A stretch of 64,000 nucleotides of DNA from Streptomyces asoensis (GTDB taxonomy: Bacteria; Actinomycetota; Actinomycetes; Streptomycetales; Streptomycetaceae), in the NCBI RefSeq assembly GCF_016860545.1, contig NZ_BNEB01000002.1, positions 1,364,001-1,428,000 on the forward strand. The letters are read 5' to 3'. Below, piece by piece: positions 37,390-45,547 of the stretch. Every line of letters starts with the position of its first letter. Within the stretch, counting starts at the first letter, position 1. Made by a program: the position numbers and the translations under genes. The notes beneath the pieces were generated by a model, which had not been told where the DNA came from, did not search any database, and saw only the letters and a list, made by a program, of their open reading frames with translations.

Positions 37390-38082
37390 ATGAGACGGGT
37401 TACCCGAACCGGTGTGATGGCCGTCGCCGCAGTGTCGGGCGCGATGGCCGTGGCACTGCCCGCGCACGCCGACTCCGCCGCGGACGGCTCCGCGGCAGGC
37501 TCGCCCGGACTGATCTCCGGCAACGGCGTGCAGCTGCCGGTGCACCTCCCGGTGAACCTGTGCGGGAACACCGTGAACGTGGTCGGCGTGCTGAACCCCG
37601 CCGCGGGCAACACCTGCGCCAACCAGGGTGCGGGCGGGACGTCCGGGAAGCACGGCGCGTCCTCCGGCGGCGGAGCCACCGCGCGGGGCGCCGAACAGGG
37701 TTCGCCGGGCGTCGTCTCCGGCAACGGCGTCCAGCTGCCGGTCCACCTCCCCGTCAACGCCGGCGGCAACAGCGTGAACGTCGTCGGCATCGCGAACCCG
37801 GCGTTCGGCAACCGTTCCGTCAACGTCTCCGACGAGGAGCCGCAGCCGCCCGTCGAGCCCGAGCCGCGGCCTCCGGTGCGGCACAACCCGCCCTCGCAGG
37901 CCCAGCACCCGGGCCCGCGGACCGACCCGCCGGCGCCCGCGGTCCGGAGCACCGTGCCCGAGGCCGTCGGCTCCCTCGCCCACACCGGTTCCGACGCCGC
38001 GGCGCCCGCGGTCGCCGCCGCGGCCCTGCTGCTCGGCGGAGTGGCCCTCCAGCGGCGCTTCCGGCCTCGCCCGCAACGCTGA
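37390..38082 (+). CDS. Long chaplin with LAHTG sorting signal; second domain lacks Cys
   Basis: 230 residues from ATG 37390 (the frame opens at 37300). Signal peptide 1-27 ending PAHA. Chaplin domain 1 (38-78) carries SGNGVQLPVHLPVNLCGN and NPAAGNTCAN with Cys58 and Cys76. Domain 2 (104-146) is nearly the same but has Gly125 and Ser143 at the two Cys positions. A Pro-rich wall spanner (149-190) leads to LAHTG (196-200), a hydrophobic stretch and an Arg tail, a class E sortase substrate. Long chaplins of the ChpA-C type are anchored to the wall of aerial hyphae and, with small chaplins, form amyloid films that make the surface hydrophobic. Assembly by domain 2 without a disulfide is unusual. 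Confidence 0.93.
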   Translation: MRRVTRTGVMAVAAVSGAMAVALPAHADSAADGSAAGSPGLISGNGVQLPVHLPVNLCGNTVNVVGVLNPAAGNTCANQGAGGTSGKHGASSGGGATARGAEQGSPGVVSGNGVQLPVHLPVNAGGNSVNVVGIANPAFGNRSVNVSDEEPQPPVEPEPRPPVRHNPPSQAQHPGPRTDPPAPAVRSTVPEAVGSLAHTGSDAAAPAVAAAALLLGGVALQRRFRPRPQR

Positions 38083-38740
38083 ACGCACCGCGTCCGGCAG
38101 CATCCGCCGACCCCCTCGTACCCCGGCCGGTCGGGACACCCCCGGTCGGGACACTCCTGGTCGGGACGACCCCGGTCGGGACAGGGGGCCTGCGACGCAC
38201 CCGCTCAGGGCGACGACCGCGGCGGCGGCCCGGGCCCGCCCCGGGCCGCCGCGGCCGGACCCGGCCGTCATGGCCGGTCCACCCCCATCCTCGGGAAACC
38301 CGACCGGGCGTCAGGACCGGCCCGGGCCTTCACGGGTGGACCGGGACCGCGCACCCGAGGCCGGGCGGGGCGCCCGGCCTCGGGCCCGCCGAGGCACCGG
38401 ACCCTGACCCCGCCGCGCGGACCCTGCCCTCACCGCGCCGACCATCTCCGGCTCCGCGCCGGGAAAGCGTGGGCCCGGCCCGCCGCGACGGCCGTGAGGG
38501 CCGGCGCGACCAGCGGCAGCGCCGTCCACGGCAGGACACCCGGCCCCCGCGCGTCCAGGACGACACCGCCGAGCAGGGAACCGCCCGCTGCTCGACTCCG
38601 GCCTGACCACCGAGATGATCCGCACGCTCCTAGCGCCAACCTGGCGGCCGTGCGCCCGGACGGCGGCGCCGCGGACCGCCGTCCCGTGGCGGGACCGTAA
38701 ACCCGTTGTGGGGGCCGGTCGGGGATGCTGGAGTGAGGCC
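38083..38740. other. Gene-poor 658-bp region with short direct repeats and gene remnants
   Basis: At 38120-38182 the 9-mer GGTCGGGAC occurs four times about 14-16 bp apart. Further on lie a decayed transporter end (separate entry) and, on the plus strand near 38590-38630, a fragment reading PLLDSGLTTEMIRTLL that stops making sense after a frame change. The region looks like a deletion scar. No intact gene is supported. Confidence 0.45.
38430..38582 (-). pseudogene. Possible C-terminal remnant of an MFS transporter
   Basis: On the minus strand the translation GGVVLDARGPGVLPWTAL followed by PLVAPALTAVAAGRAHAFP resembles the last two membrane helices and tail of drug-efflux MFS proteins. Nothing upstream in any frame continues into earlier helices, and the open frame is only 69 codons. 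It is best explained as a fragment left by deletion. The assignment rests on pattern recognition and is weak. Confidence 0.35.
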
Positions 38741-39535
38741 ATGGATCACGCTGCGGTACTCGCCCTGTACGACCGGGACATGCGTGAAGGCGCGCGCCCG
38801 GAGAGCTCCGACGCGCGCGTCGAACGCACCGGGGGCGTGGTCCGTCACGTCGGCGGCGAGGACGGCTGGAGCGGGGTGCTCTGGTCGGACCTGGACGCGT
38901 CCGACGCGGACGCGGCGATCGCGGAACAGATCGCCTACTTCACCGGACTGGGGCACGAGTTCGAGTGGAAGCTCTACGGGCACGACCGCCCGGCCGACCT
39001 GGGCCGGCGGCTCGTCGCGGCGGGTTTCACGGCCGATCCCGAGGAGACCCTGATGATCGGCGAGACCGCCGACCAGCTGGTGGACGCGCAGCCGCCCGAG
39101 GGTGTCCGCATCGTGCCCGTCACCGACCGTGCGGGTGTCGAGCTCATGGTGGAGGCGAACGAGAAGGCCTTCGGCCGTGACGGCTCCTGGCTCCGCGACC
39201 TGATGGACGCCCGGCTGTCCAGCGACCCGGACGCGATCGTCGCCCTTCTCGCGACGGCCGACGGCGTGCCGGTGAGTTCGGCGCGGATGGAACTCCTGCC
39301 CGGCGCCCGGTTCGCGGGCCTGTGGGGCGGCGGCACCGTCGAGGCCTGGCGGGGCCGGGGGATCTACCGCGCGCTGATCGCCCACCGCGCCCGCATCGCC
39401 GCCGAGCGCGGGTACCGCTACCTCCAGGTCGACGCCTCCGACCAGAGCCGCCCTATCCTGGAACGCCTGGGCTTCGCCCCTCTGAGCACGACGACACCGT
39501 ACGTCTACACGGGGGGCGACCGGCGTCGCGGGTAG
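38741..39535 (+). CDS. GNAT-family N-acetyltransferase
   Basis: 264 residues from ATG 38741 with GGAGTGAGG just upstream. The C-terminal GNAT domain shows VPVSSARMELLPGARFAGLWGG, the acetyl-CoA loop VEAWRGRGIYRALIAHRAR, and YLQVDASDQSRPILERLGF, the usual beta6-alpha4-beta7 end. The N-terminal half (YDRDMREGARPESSDARVERTGGVVRHVG) is a second, degenerate GNAT-like unit. Substrate unknown. A strong hairpin follows. Confidence 0.87.
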   Translation: MDHAAVLALYDRDMREGARPESSDARVERTGGVVRHVGGEDGWSGVLWSDLDASDADAAIAEQIAYFTGLGHEFEWKLYGHDRPADLGRRLVAAGFTADPEETLMIGETADQLVDAQPPEGVRIVPVTDRAGVELMVEANEKAFGRDGSWLRDLMDARLSSDPDAIVALLATADGVPVSSARMELLPGARFAGLWGGGTVEAWRGRGIYRALIAHRARIAAERGYRYLQVDASDQSRPILERLGFAPLSTTTPYVYTGGDRRRG

Positions 39536-39548
39536 CGCGGACGGGGCC

Positions 39549-39577
39549 GCCGGGTCCGCCGGACCGGCGGACCCGGC
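39549..39577. terminator. Hairpin terminator after the GNAT gene
   Basis: Arms GCCGGGTCCGCCGG (39549-39562) and CCGGCGGACCCGGC (39564-39577) are exact reverse complements, a stem of about 13 bp with a tiny loop, 13 bp after the stop. No T-run, as usual in Streptomyces. Confidence 0.65.
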
Positions 39578-39753
39578 AGGCAAGTGTCGACGTTTTCGCT
39601 CACGTTATTGCCCGCGTTTGATGTTCACCGGTCAGTCATGCCATGTACCTTTCAATCGTTCCACGCGGGTAGAACCATCGAATCCGGTGTCTACGCGCGA
39701 AGATTTGGCGCCCGCACCCGCCTCGTGTCCCCCACCTCACGGAGGTTCGCCGG

Positions 39754-41184
39754 ATGCTCGGATCACAGCGACACCGCCGCAGGGCCACCAGCGCCCTGGC
39801 CGGCCTCGGACTGCTCGCCACCGCGGTGGCCCTTCAGGTCGGTACCGACGCCACACCCGCCCACGCGGCCACCCCCCACCGCGTCCTGTTCGACGACGGC
39901 CACGCGGAGGAGGCCGGCAACGCCGACTGGATCGTCTCGACCGCCAAGCCCGACCCGCTCGCGCAGGACTCCTCCCCGTCCGCGGAGACGGACTGGACCG
40001 GCGCCCTGTCGTCCTGGGGCGTCGCGTTGCAGAAGACGGGCGACTACAGTCTCAAAACCGCCACGAGCGCCCTCACCTACGGCGGCTCGTCCACCACGGA
40101 CCTGTCGAACTTCGACACCCTGGTCCTGCCCGAACCCAACACGCTCTTCACCACCGCCGAGAAGACGGCGATCATGAACTTCGTGAAGAACGGCGGCGGC
40201 CTGTTCATGGTCTCCGACCACACCGGCGCCGACCGCAACAACGACGGCGAGGACGCGGTCGAGATCCTCAACGACCTGATGACGAACAACAGCGTCGACT
40301 CCACCGACCCGTTCGGCTTCTCCGTCGACTCCCTCTCCATCGGCTCCGGCTATCCGGCCGCGATCAGCGACAGCGCCGACCCCGTGCTGCACGGTTCCTT
40401 CGGCACCGTCACCAAGAGTCTGATCGCCTCGGGGACCACGGCCACGCTCAAGCCGGCCGACAACCCCTCGGTCAAGGGCCTGCTGTACCGCAGCGGCTAC
40501 TCCGGGAACACCGGCGCCTTCTTCGCCACCAGCACCTTCGGCAGCGGCCGGGTCGCCTTCTGGGGTGACAGCTCACCCGTCGACGACGGCACCGGCCAGT
40601 CCGGCAACACCCTCTACGACGGATGGAACGACACCGGCGCCACCAACGCGGCCCTCGCCCTGAACGCCACCGAGTGGCTCTCCGGCGCGAGCGGCGGCGG
40701 GGGCGGCACGGACTGCACCGACACCCAGCTGCTCGGCAACGCCGGCTTCGAGTCGGGCGCCACCACCTGGAGCGCAGGCAGCGGCGTCATCACCGACTCC
40801 ACCGGCGAGTCCGCCCGTACGGGGTCCTACTATGCATGGCTGGGCGGGAACGGCACCGCCGGCACCGAGACCCTCGCCCAGTCGGTGGTCCTTCCTGCGG
40901 GATGCACCGCGACCCTCGCCCTCTACCTGCACATCGACACCGCAGAGACGACCACCACCACCGCCTACGACACGCTCCGGGTACAGGTGCTGAACAGCTC
41001 CGGCACGGTCCTCGGCACCCTGGCCACGTACTCCAACCTCGACGCGGCCTCCGGCTACACCCGGCGCACGCTCGGTCTGAGCGGCTATGCGGGCCAGACC
41101 GTCACACTCCGGTTCACCGGCACCGAGGGCTCCAAGCTCCAGACGTCGTTCGTCATCGACGACACGGCCCTCGACGTCACCTGA
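39754..41184 (+). CDS. Secreted protein: GATase-like/DUF4350-type domain plus jelly-roll C-terminus
   Basis: 476 residues; ATG 39754, RBS ACGGAGG region 39740-39746. Signal peptide 1-40 (RRRATSALAGLGLLATAVALQ, cleavage near HAATP). The N-terminal domain (41-310) has a class I glutamine-amidotransferase-like look (VLFDDGHAEEAG, FDTLVLPEPN, IMNFVKNGGGLFMVSDHTG, GRVAFWGDSSPVDDG) seen in sugar-binding or ThuA-like secreted proteins. After a Gly-rich linker the C-terminal about 150 residues (GNAGFESGATTW, SYYAWLGGNG, SFVIDDTALDV) form a beta-sandwich of the type attached to Streptomyces secreted hydrolases. Enzymatic activity is not evident. An AT-rich promoter region lies at 39585-39640. Confidence 0.8.
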   Translation: MLGSQRHRRRATSALAGLGLLATAVALQVGTDATPAHAATPHRVLFDDGHAEEAGNADWIVSTAKPDPLAQDSSPSAETDWTGALSSWGVALQKTGDYSLKTATSALTYGGSSTTDLSNFDTLVLPEPNTLFTTAEKTAIMNFVKNGGGLFMVSDHTGADRNNDGEDAVEILNDLMTNNSVDSTDPFGFSVDSLSIGSGYPAAISDSADPVLHGSFGTVTKSLIASGTTATLKPADNPSVKGLLYRSGYSGNTGAFFATSTFGSGRVAFWGDSSPVDDGTGQSGNTLYDGWNDTGATNAALALNATEWLSGASGGGGGTDCTDTQLLGNAGFESGATTWSAGSGVITDSTGESARTGSYYAWLGGNGTAGTETLAQSVVLPAGCTATLALYLHIDTAETTTTTAYDTLRVQVLNSSGTVLGTLATYSNLDAASGYTRRTLGLSGYAGQTVTLRFTGTEGSKLQTSFVIDDTALDVT

Positions 41185-41220
41185 CGGCCGAACGGGATCG
41201 TCCCCGACGGCGCCGGGCGT

Positions 41221-41262
41221 GACGGCCGGGCCGGTCCGCACGGGCGGACCGGCCCGGCCGTC
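41221..41262. terminator. Strong bidirectional hairpin (19-bp perfect stem)
   Basis: GACGGCCGGGCCGGTCCGC (41221-41239) pairs perfectly with 41244-41262 around the 4-nt loop ACGG. It lies between the convergent ends of the secreted protein gene (41184) and the SPW gene (41300) and can terminate both. Confidence 0.8.
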
Positions 41263-41299
41263 CTCCGGGGCGGGCCGGAGGTCACCGGCCCGCGAGGGC

Positions 41300-41740
41300 C
41301 TACGGCTTGGAGGTGCTCCTCGCGGCCGTCGCGGTGCACATCAGCCCCAGGATCAGGGCCAGGGCGCCGATGATGATGTTGTTGACCACGACACCGGCGT
41401 CCGGGCTGTCGCCGACGACCCAGGGTGCGACGATCATCCAGATGCCCGCCGCGCACATGGCCCAGCTCAGGCCGTACATCCGTGCGGGAGCCGCGGTGAA
41501 TCCGAGGCCCAGCAGGCCGATCGCGATCCCGACGATCAGGTTGTGGGTGGCGAGCGCCGGCTGACTGACGGTGTAGTGGAGTATCCACGGGGACACGGCG
41601 CAGTACAGACCGAGCAGGAACACCGGGCCGTCCACGAGCGCCACATCGCGGCCCTCGAGCATGCGGGCGTACCTCGCCTGCATCTCGGGCACGTCGGGAT
41701 GTGTCGACATGTCACCTCTGGTGGGCGAGACGTTGGCCAT
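41300..41740 (-). CDS. SPW-repeat integral membrane protein
   Basis: 146 residues from ATG 41740, with AGGAG 7 nt upstream. The cytoplasmic N-terminus is followed by four membrane helices. The motif that names the family occurs early (AVSPWILHY) and in degenerate form in the second half (IVAPWVVGD), so the protein is an internal duplication of a two-helix unit. Function is unknown; homologs are common in Streptomyces and often stress or sigma-factor induced. It is divergent from the MerR regulator at 42082. Confidence 0.85.
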   Translation of the reverse strand: MANVSPTRGDMSTHPDVPEMQARYARMLEGRDVALVDGPVFLLGLYCAVSPWILHYTVSQPALATHNLIVGIAIGLLGLGFTAAPARMYGLSWAMCAAGIWMIVAPWVVGDSPDAGVVVNNIIIGALALILGLMCTATAARSTSKP

Positions 41741-42081
41741 GATTCGTCTCCTTCGACTTCCGGGCCCGACCGCTGAGGAGCGGTGTGCGGTAAGTGCCGC
41801 GCCTCACCATTCTGCTCTTATTCGGTCTTTATGTGTAGATCTCGTGCACAGTGCCTGCATCCCTGCAAATCGGAAGCTCGCGGCGCGGGATTCCGGGGGC
41901 AGGACCCTTCGAGGATGCCTACGGAGCGTTCGGGTGCCGAAAAGCGATTCGGCAGGGGAGCGCGCGTCCGGTTATTGGTGTGCGCCGGGTCGGCGAGGAG
42001 TGGCGCGGGGCGGGACGTCGTCCTGTGAGCGGTGTCCGGGGTGCCTCAACATGCGTCGTTTCTGCGTCGTATCGTCGTCCC
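41741..42081. promoter_or_regulatory. Divergent region SPW gene / B12-MerR gene
   Basis: 341 bp. An AT-rich patch (ATTCTGCTCTTATTCGGTC at 41810-41828, then TTTATGTGTAGATC) stands out from the GC-rich surroundings and probably holds promoter or operator sequences. TATCGT at 42070-42075, 7 bp before the MerR ATG, fits a -10 box for a leaderless mRNA. Confidence 0.45.
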
Positions 42082-43047
42082 ATGAGCGCATCCCCGACCT
42101 CCGACGACGCCGGCCTCACCACCGGGGCACTGGCCCGCCGTCTGGGCGTGGCGCCCACCACCCTGCGGTCCTGGGACCGCCGCTACGGCATCGGGCCCGC
42201 CGTCCGCGCCGACGGGCGGCACCGGCGCTGGCGGCCCGACGACGTCGCGGTGCTGGAGGCGATGTGCCGGCTCACCTCCTCCGGTGTGCCGCCCGCGGAC
42301 GCGGCCCGCGCGGCGCGGGGCGGGGCGCTCGTGGCCGCCGCGGAGCTCGCCGAGGGGGCGCCGGGGCGGCCGGGCGGGGCGGGCGGCGCCCTCCCGTTCG
42401 GCGGCGACGTCCGCCAGGAGTGCCGCGGACTGGCCCGTGCGGCCGTCCGGCTGGACGCGCCTGCCGTCGCGGAGCAACTGGCGGCCGCTGTCGAGGGGCA
42501 CGGACTCACCGTGGCCTGGCAGGAGGTGATGGTGCCGACCCTGCACGCCGTCGGACGCAAGTGGGCCTCGTCGGGCGACCGGTACGTCGAGGTGGAGCAC
42601 CTGCTGTCCTGGCACATCTCCACCACCCTGCGGCGCGCCGCCCGCCCGGTCGTGACGGGAGAGACGGGCGGGCCCGGGCCGGTGGTGCTGGCCTGCGTGC
42701 CCGGCGAACAGCACAGCCTGCCGCTGGAGGCGCTGAACGCGGGACTCGGCCGGCTCGGCGTGCCCACCCGGATGTTCGGCGCCGCAGTGCCGGTGGAGGC
42801 GCTGACCGGGGCGGTGCAGCGGCTGGGCCCGGCCGCGGTGGTCCTGTGGGCCCAGGCCCGCTCCACCGCGAGCCTGCCCCTCGCCCGGCACGTGGCGGAC
42901 ACCCGCTGGGGTGTCACCGGGGCGCGGCGGGCTCCGGCCGTGGTGCTCGGCGGCCCCGGCTGGGCCGGCCGCCCCACCCCGGGCCTGCCCCGTCCCACGG
43001 GCCTGGAAGAAGCCCTGACCCTCCTGGCCAAGGCCTACGCCACCTGA
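42082..43047 (+). CDS. MerR-family regulator with B12-binding domain (LitR/CarH type)
   Basis: 321 residues from ATG 42082. The MerR winged helix occupies 10-80 (TTGALARRLGVAPTTLRSWDRRYGIGP, HRRWRPDDVAVLEAM). The C-terminal part has the four-helix cap and Rossmann fold of cobalamin-binding light receptors: KWASSGDRYVEVEHLLSWH (W-x-EH motif) and CVPGEQHSLPLEAL, whose His is the likely cobalt ligand, then RLGVPTRMFGAAVPVEAL. LitR/CarH proteins bind adenosylcobalamin, repress in the dark and let go in light. The spacing between Trp and Glu-His is one residue longer than in CarH, so B12 binding should be tested. Neighbouring photolyase and SDR genes fit a light regulon. Confidence 0.87.
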   Translation: MSASPTSDDAGLTTGALARRLGVAPTTLRSWDRRYGIGPAVRADGRHRRWRPDDVAVLEAMCRLTSSGVPPADAARAARGGALVAAAELAEGAPGRPGGAGGALPFGGDVRQECRGLARAAVRLDAPAVAEQLAAAVEGHGLTVAWQEVMVPTLHAVGRKWASSGDRYVEVEHLLSWHISTTLRRAARPVVTGETGGPGPVVLACVPGEQHSLPLEALNAGLGRLGVPTRMFGAAVPVEALTGAVQRLGPAAVVLWAQARSTASLPLARHVADTRWGVTGARRAPAVVLGGPGWAGRPTPGLPRPTGLEEALTLLAKAYAT

Positions 43048-43864
43048 GCGACCCGACGACCTCACCCCGCCCCCAAAACCCGCCGCCCCCGGCCCGCGCC
43101 TCCCGGCCGGGGTCCCCCCGGCACCTGACCTAGGCGCCAGCGGCCGTACGGCCCACGGCCCACCGCGCTGCGGGCCACGGCCCACGGATCCGCGGCTATG
43201 GGGCCTTGCGACCTGCTGGTCACGGCTCACGCCCGTGAGCGCCTGCGGCCCTCAACACGGCAGGGCGGCAGGCGCCTACGCCAACTGAGGGGCTTCCCGG
43301 AGCCCCGGCCCCGGCTTCCCGGGCGCCGACTTCATGAGCCCGGGCCTCCGGCCCTGGTCCTGCGGGGCTACCGCCCAGCGGGCCAGCGGGCCCGCGGGCT
43401 GGCGGGCGGCAGCCCGTGGCGGGCGCCTGCGGGCAGCGACAGGGCTTCTCGGCCCCGGCCTCCCGTGCCCTGGTCCTGCGGGGCCACCGCCCTACGGGCC
43501 AGCGTGCCTGCGGGCTTCCGGGCTGGCGGGCGGCAGCCCGTGGCGGGCGCCTGCGGGCAGCCACAGGGCTTCTCGGCCCCGGCCACTCGGGTCTGCGGGG
43601 CTACCGCCCTGCGTGCCAGCGGGCCAGCGCGCCTGCGGGCTGACGGGCGGCGCCCCTGGCGGGTGCCTGCGGCGACAGGGCTTCTCGGCCCCGGCCCCGG
43701 CCTCTCGGGCTCCGGCCCTGCGGGGCCCCGGTCCTATGGGCCGGCGTGCTTGCGGGCTTCCCGGCTGGCGGGCGGCAGCCCGTGGCGGGCGCCTGCGGGG
43801 GTCTTCGGCCCGCAGGGCCGACCCGGCCAGTTCTTCCGGTGCCCCGGGCCTGCGGCCCTCGGGG
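43048..43864. other. 817-bp noncoding region between MerR and photolyase genes
   Basis: Convergent intergenic region. Open frames exist on all strands only because the repeats are GC-rich. The first 280 bp carry short GGCCCACGG-type repeats; the rest is the tandem repeat block given separately. No gene is supported. Confidence 0.6.
43338..43830. repeat. About 4.5 degenerate tandem repeats of 116-125 bp
   Basis: The 40-bp core beginning GCTGGCGGGCGGCAGCCCG starts at 43399 and again, identical over its length, at 43522. Diverged copies start near 43638 (with a shortened core) and 43763. Between cores the units share CAGGGCTTCTCGGCCCCGGC and CCTGCGGGGCTACCGCCC. Unit lengths of 123, 116 and 125 bp show small indels. 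Each core is itself an inverted repeat (GCGGGCGGC...). The block lies between convergent genes and may act as terminator or as a recombination-prone satellite. Confidence 0.8.
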
Positions 43865-45238
43865 TCAGGTGCGTTCTCTGGCGCGGCGGAAGCGGGCGAG
43901 GCCTTCGGGGAGGGGGACGATCGGCTCCGGGTAGCCGAGCGCGACCCGTTCCTCCTCCGGCAGTTTCCACGGCTCGTGCACCGCGGACGCGGCGACGTGC
44001 TCGAGTTCCGGCACCCAGCGCCGCACATAGGCGCCGTCGGGGTCGTACCGCTTCGCCTGGGTGACCGGGTTGAGGACGCGGTTGGGCCGCGAGTCGGTGC
44101 CCGTTCCTGCCATCCACTGCCAGTTGAGCTGGTTGTTGGCCACGTCACCGTCGACCAGCAGATCCAGGAAGTGCCGGGCGCCGACGCGCCAGTCGACGTA
44201 GAGCGTCTTGGTGAGGAAGCTCGCGGTGAGCAGCCGGCCCCGGTTGTGCATCCACCCCTCGTGGCGCAGCTGCCGCATCGCCGCGTCGACCACCGGGTAG
44301 CCGGTGCGGCCCTCCCGCCACGCCTCGACGTCCTCGCGCGCCGTCCGCTCCGTGCGCCAGCGGTCGCGTTTGGTGCGGTAGTCGGTGCTCGCGGCCTCGG
44401 GCCGGGCCGCCAGCACCTGACGGTGGAAGTCGCGCCAGGCCAGTTGCCGTACGAAGGCCTCGGCCCCCGGACCTCCCGCCCGGCGCGCCCGGTGGACGAG
44501 CTCCACGGGGGACAGGGTGCCGAAGTGCAGATGGGGCGACAGCCGGGAGGTCGCGTCGCCCGCCAGGTCGTCGTGACCCTCCTCGTAGGCGCCGATGCCC
44601 GAGCGCAGCCAGGCGGTGACCCGCTCGCGGCCCTCGCGCTCCCCGCCGGTGGCGAGGGCCGGCGAGAGGCCGCTCAGTCCCTTGCGGCTGGGCAGGTCCT
44701 CGGAGCCGATGCCCTCCGGCACCCGCACGGTACGGGGGGCGTCCAGCGGTTCGCGCAGCCGCCACCGCGACCAGTGCCCGAAGTACGGCGTGAACACGGC
44801 GAAGTGGTCGGAGGAGGCGGGGGTGACCGTCCCCGGGCCGACGGCGGTGGTCACCGCGTCGTGCACGTGCAGCCGCACTCCCTCCGCCTCCAGGGCGGTG
44901 CGCAGCCGTTCCTCCCGGTGCCGCGCGTGCGCGCTGCCGTCGGCGGCCAGATGGACCTCGTCCGCCTCGGCCTCGCCGGCCACCCGGCACACCTGTTCCA
45001 CCAGGTCGCCGGAGCGCAGCACGAGCCGGCCGCCCCGCGCGCGCAGTCCCGCGTCGAGGTCACGCAGACAGTCGGCGAGGAACGCCAACCGGTTCGGCAC
45101 GGCGAACCCGGCGCGGTCCACCGCCCGGTCGCGCACGAACAGCGGGACCACCTGCCGTGCCCCGTCGAGGGCAGCGCGCAGCGGCGGATGGTCGTGCAGA
45201 CGCAGGTCCGCGGTGAACAGGACGAGCGAGACGTTCAT
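43865..45238 (-). CDS. phrB: Deoxyribodipyrimidine photolyase (class I CPD type)
   Basis: 457 residues from ATG 45238. The N-terminal antenna domain (SLVLFTADLRLHDHPPLRAAL) and the C-terminal FAD domain are complete: SPHLHFGTLSPVEL, WRDFHRQVLAA, GYPVVDAAMRQLRHEGWMHNR, TKTLYVDWRVGARHF, DVANNQLNWQWMAGTGTD, NPVTQAKRYDPDGAYVRRWVPEL. It repairs UV-induced cyclobutane pyrimidine dimers with blue light; the FAD-binding Trp and Asn residues are present. A cryptochrome function is less likely. It probably belongs to the light-controlled island with the MerR and SDR genes; the 308 bp before it hold a 18-bp duplicated element. Confidence 0.92.
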   Translation of the reverse strand: MNVSLVLFTADLRLHDHPPLRAALDGARQVVPLFVRDRAVDRAGFAVPNRLAFLADCLRDLDAGLRARGGRLVLRSGDLVEQVCRVAGEAEADEVHLAADGSAHARHREERLRTALEAEGVRLHVHDAVTTAVGPGTVTPASSDHFAVFTPYFGHWSRWRLREPLDAPRTVRVPEGIGSEDLPSRKGLSGLSPALATGGEREGRERVTAWLRSGIGAYEEGHDDLAGDATSRLSPHLHFGTLSPVELVHRARRAGGPGAEAFVRQLAWRDFHRQVLAARPEAASTDYRTKRDRWRTERTAREDVEAWREGRTGYPVVDAAMRQLRHEGWMHNRGRLLTASFLTKTLYVDWRVGARHFLDLLVDGDVANNQLNWQWMAGTGTDSRPNRVLNPVTQAKRYDPDGAYVRRWVPELEHVAASAVHEPWKLPEEERVALGYPEPIVPLPEGLARFRRARERT

Positions 45239-45547
45239 GGACGGGCTCCGGGAACAGGGGACGGACGGCGGGACGGGATCGGACGGCGGGACGGGATCGG
45301 TGAGTCGGGCGCGGACGGTGTGCGCGGCCGGGTACGGGCCCGTCGCGGCCGTGTACGGGCGCCGGCGGCCGCGGCCCGGCCCCGGACGATGACTGCTTCG
45401 GCCGGGCGGCGTCCGGCGGATGCACGAGCGGCGGGTGACGGGTCGACGCGCCCGGCCGCTCCTCGGCCCGCGCCGACCCCGGTGCGGGCCACGCCGGACC
45501 CACGCCGGCGCCGTCGCTGACGCCGATGCCGGCACGTCCCGCACCGT
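45239..45547. other. 309-bp region upstream of photolyase with an 18-bp tandem duplication
   Basis: GGACGGCGGGACGGGATC occurs twice in perfect tandem at 45263-45280 and 45281-45298, just behind the photolyase start on its upstream side. No coding frame is convincing. The region must contain the photolyase promoter or, if the SDR gene is co-transcribed, the operon spacer. Confidence 0.5.

Noticed and set aside
37097..37985. N-terminal extension of the TAP peptidase frame
   Set aside because: It would overlap the chaplin gene; ATG 37097 has GGAGG at 5 nt and begins a signal peptide.
38311..38742. 143-codon minus-strand ORF between chaplin and GNAT genes
   Set aside because: Arg/Gly-rich translation; the only protein-like part is in another frame (MFS-like remnant).
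43338..43830. CRISPR array
   Set aside because: Units are 116-125 bp, diverged and GC-rich, with no regular short repeats and spacers and no cas genes.
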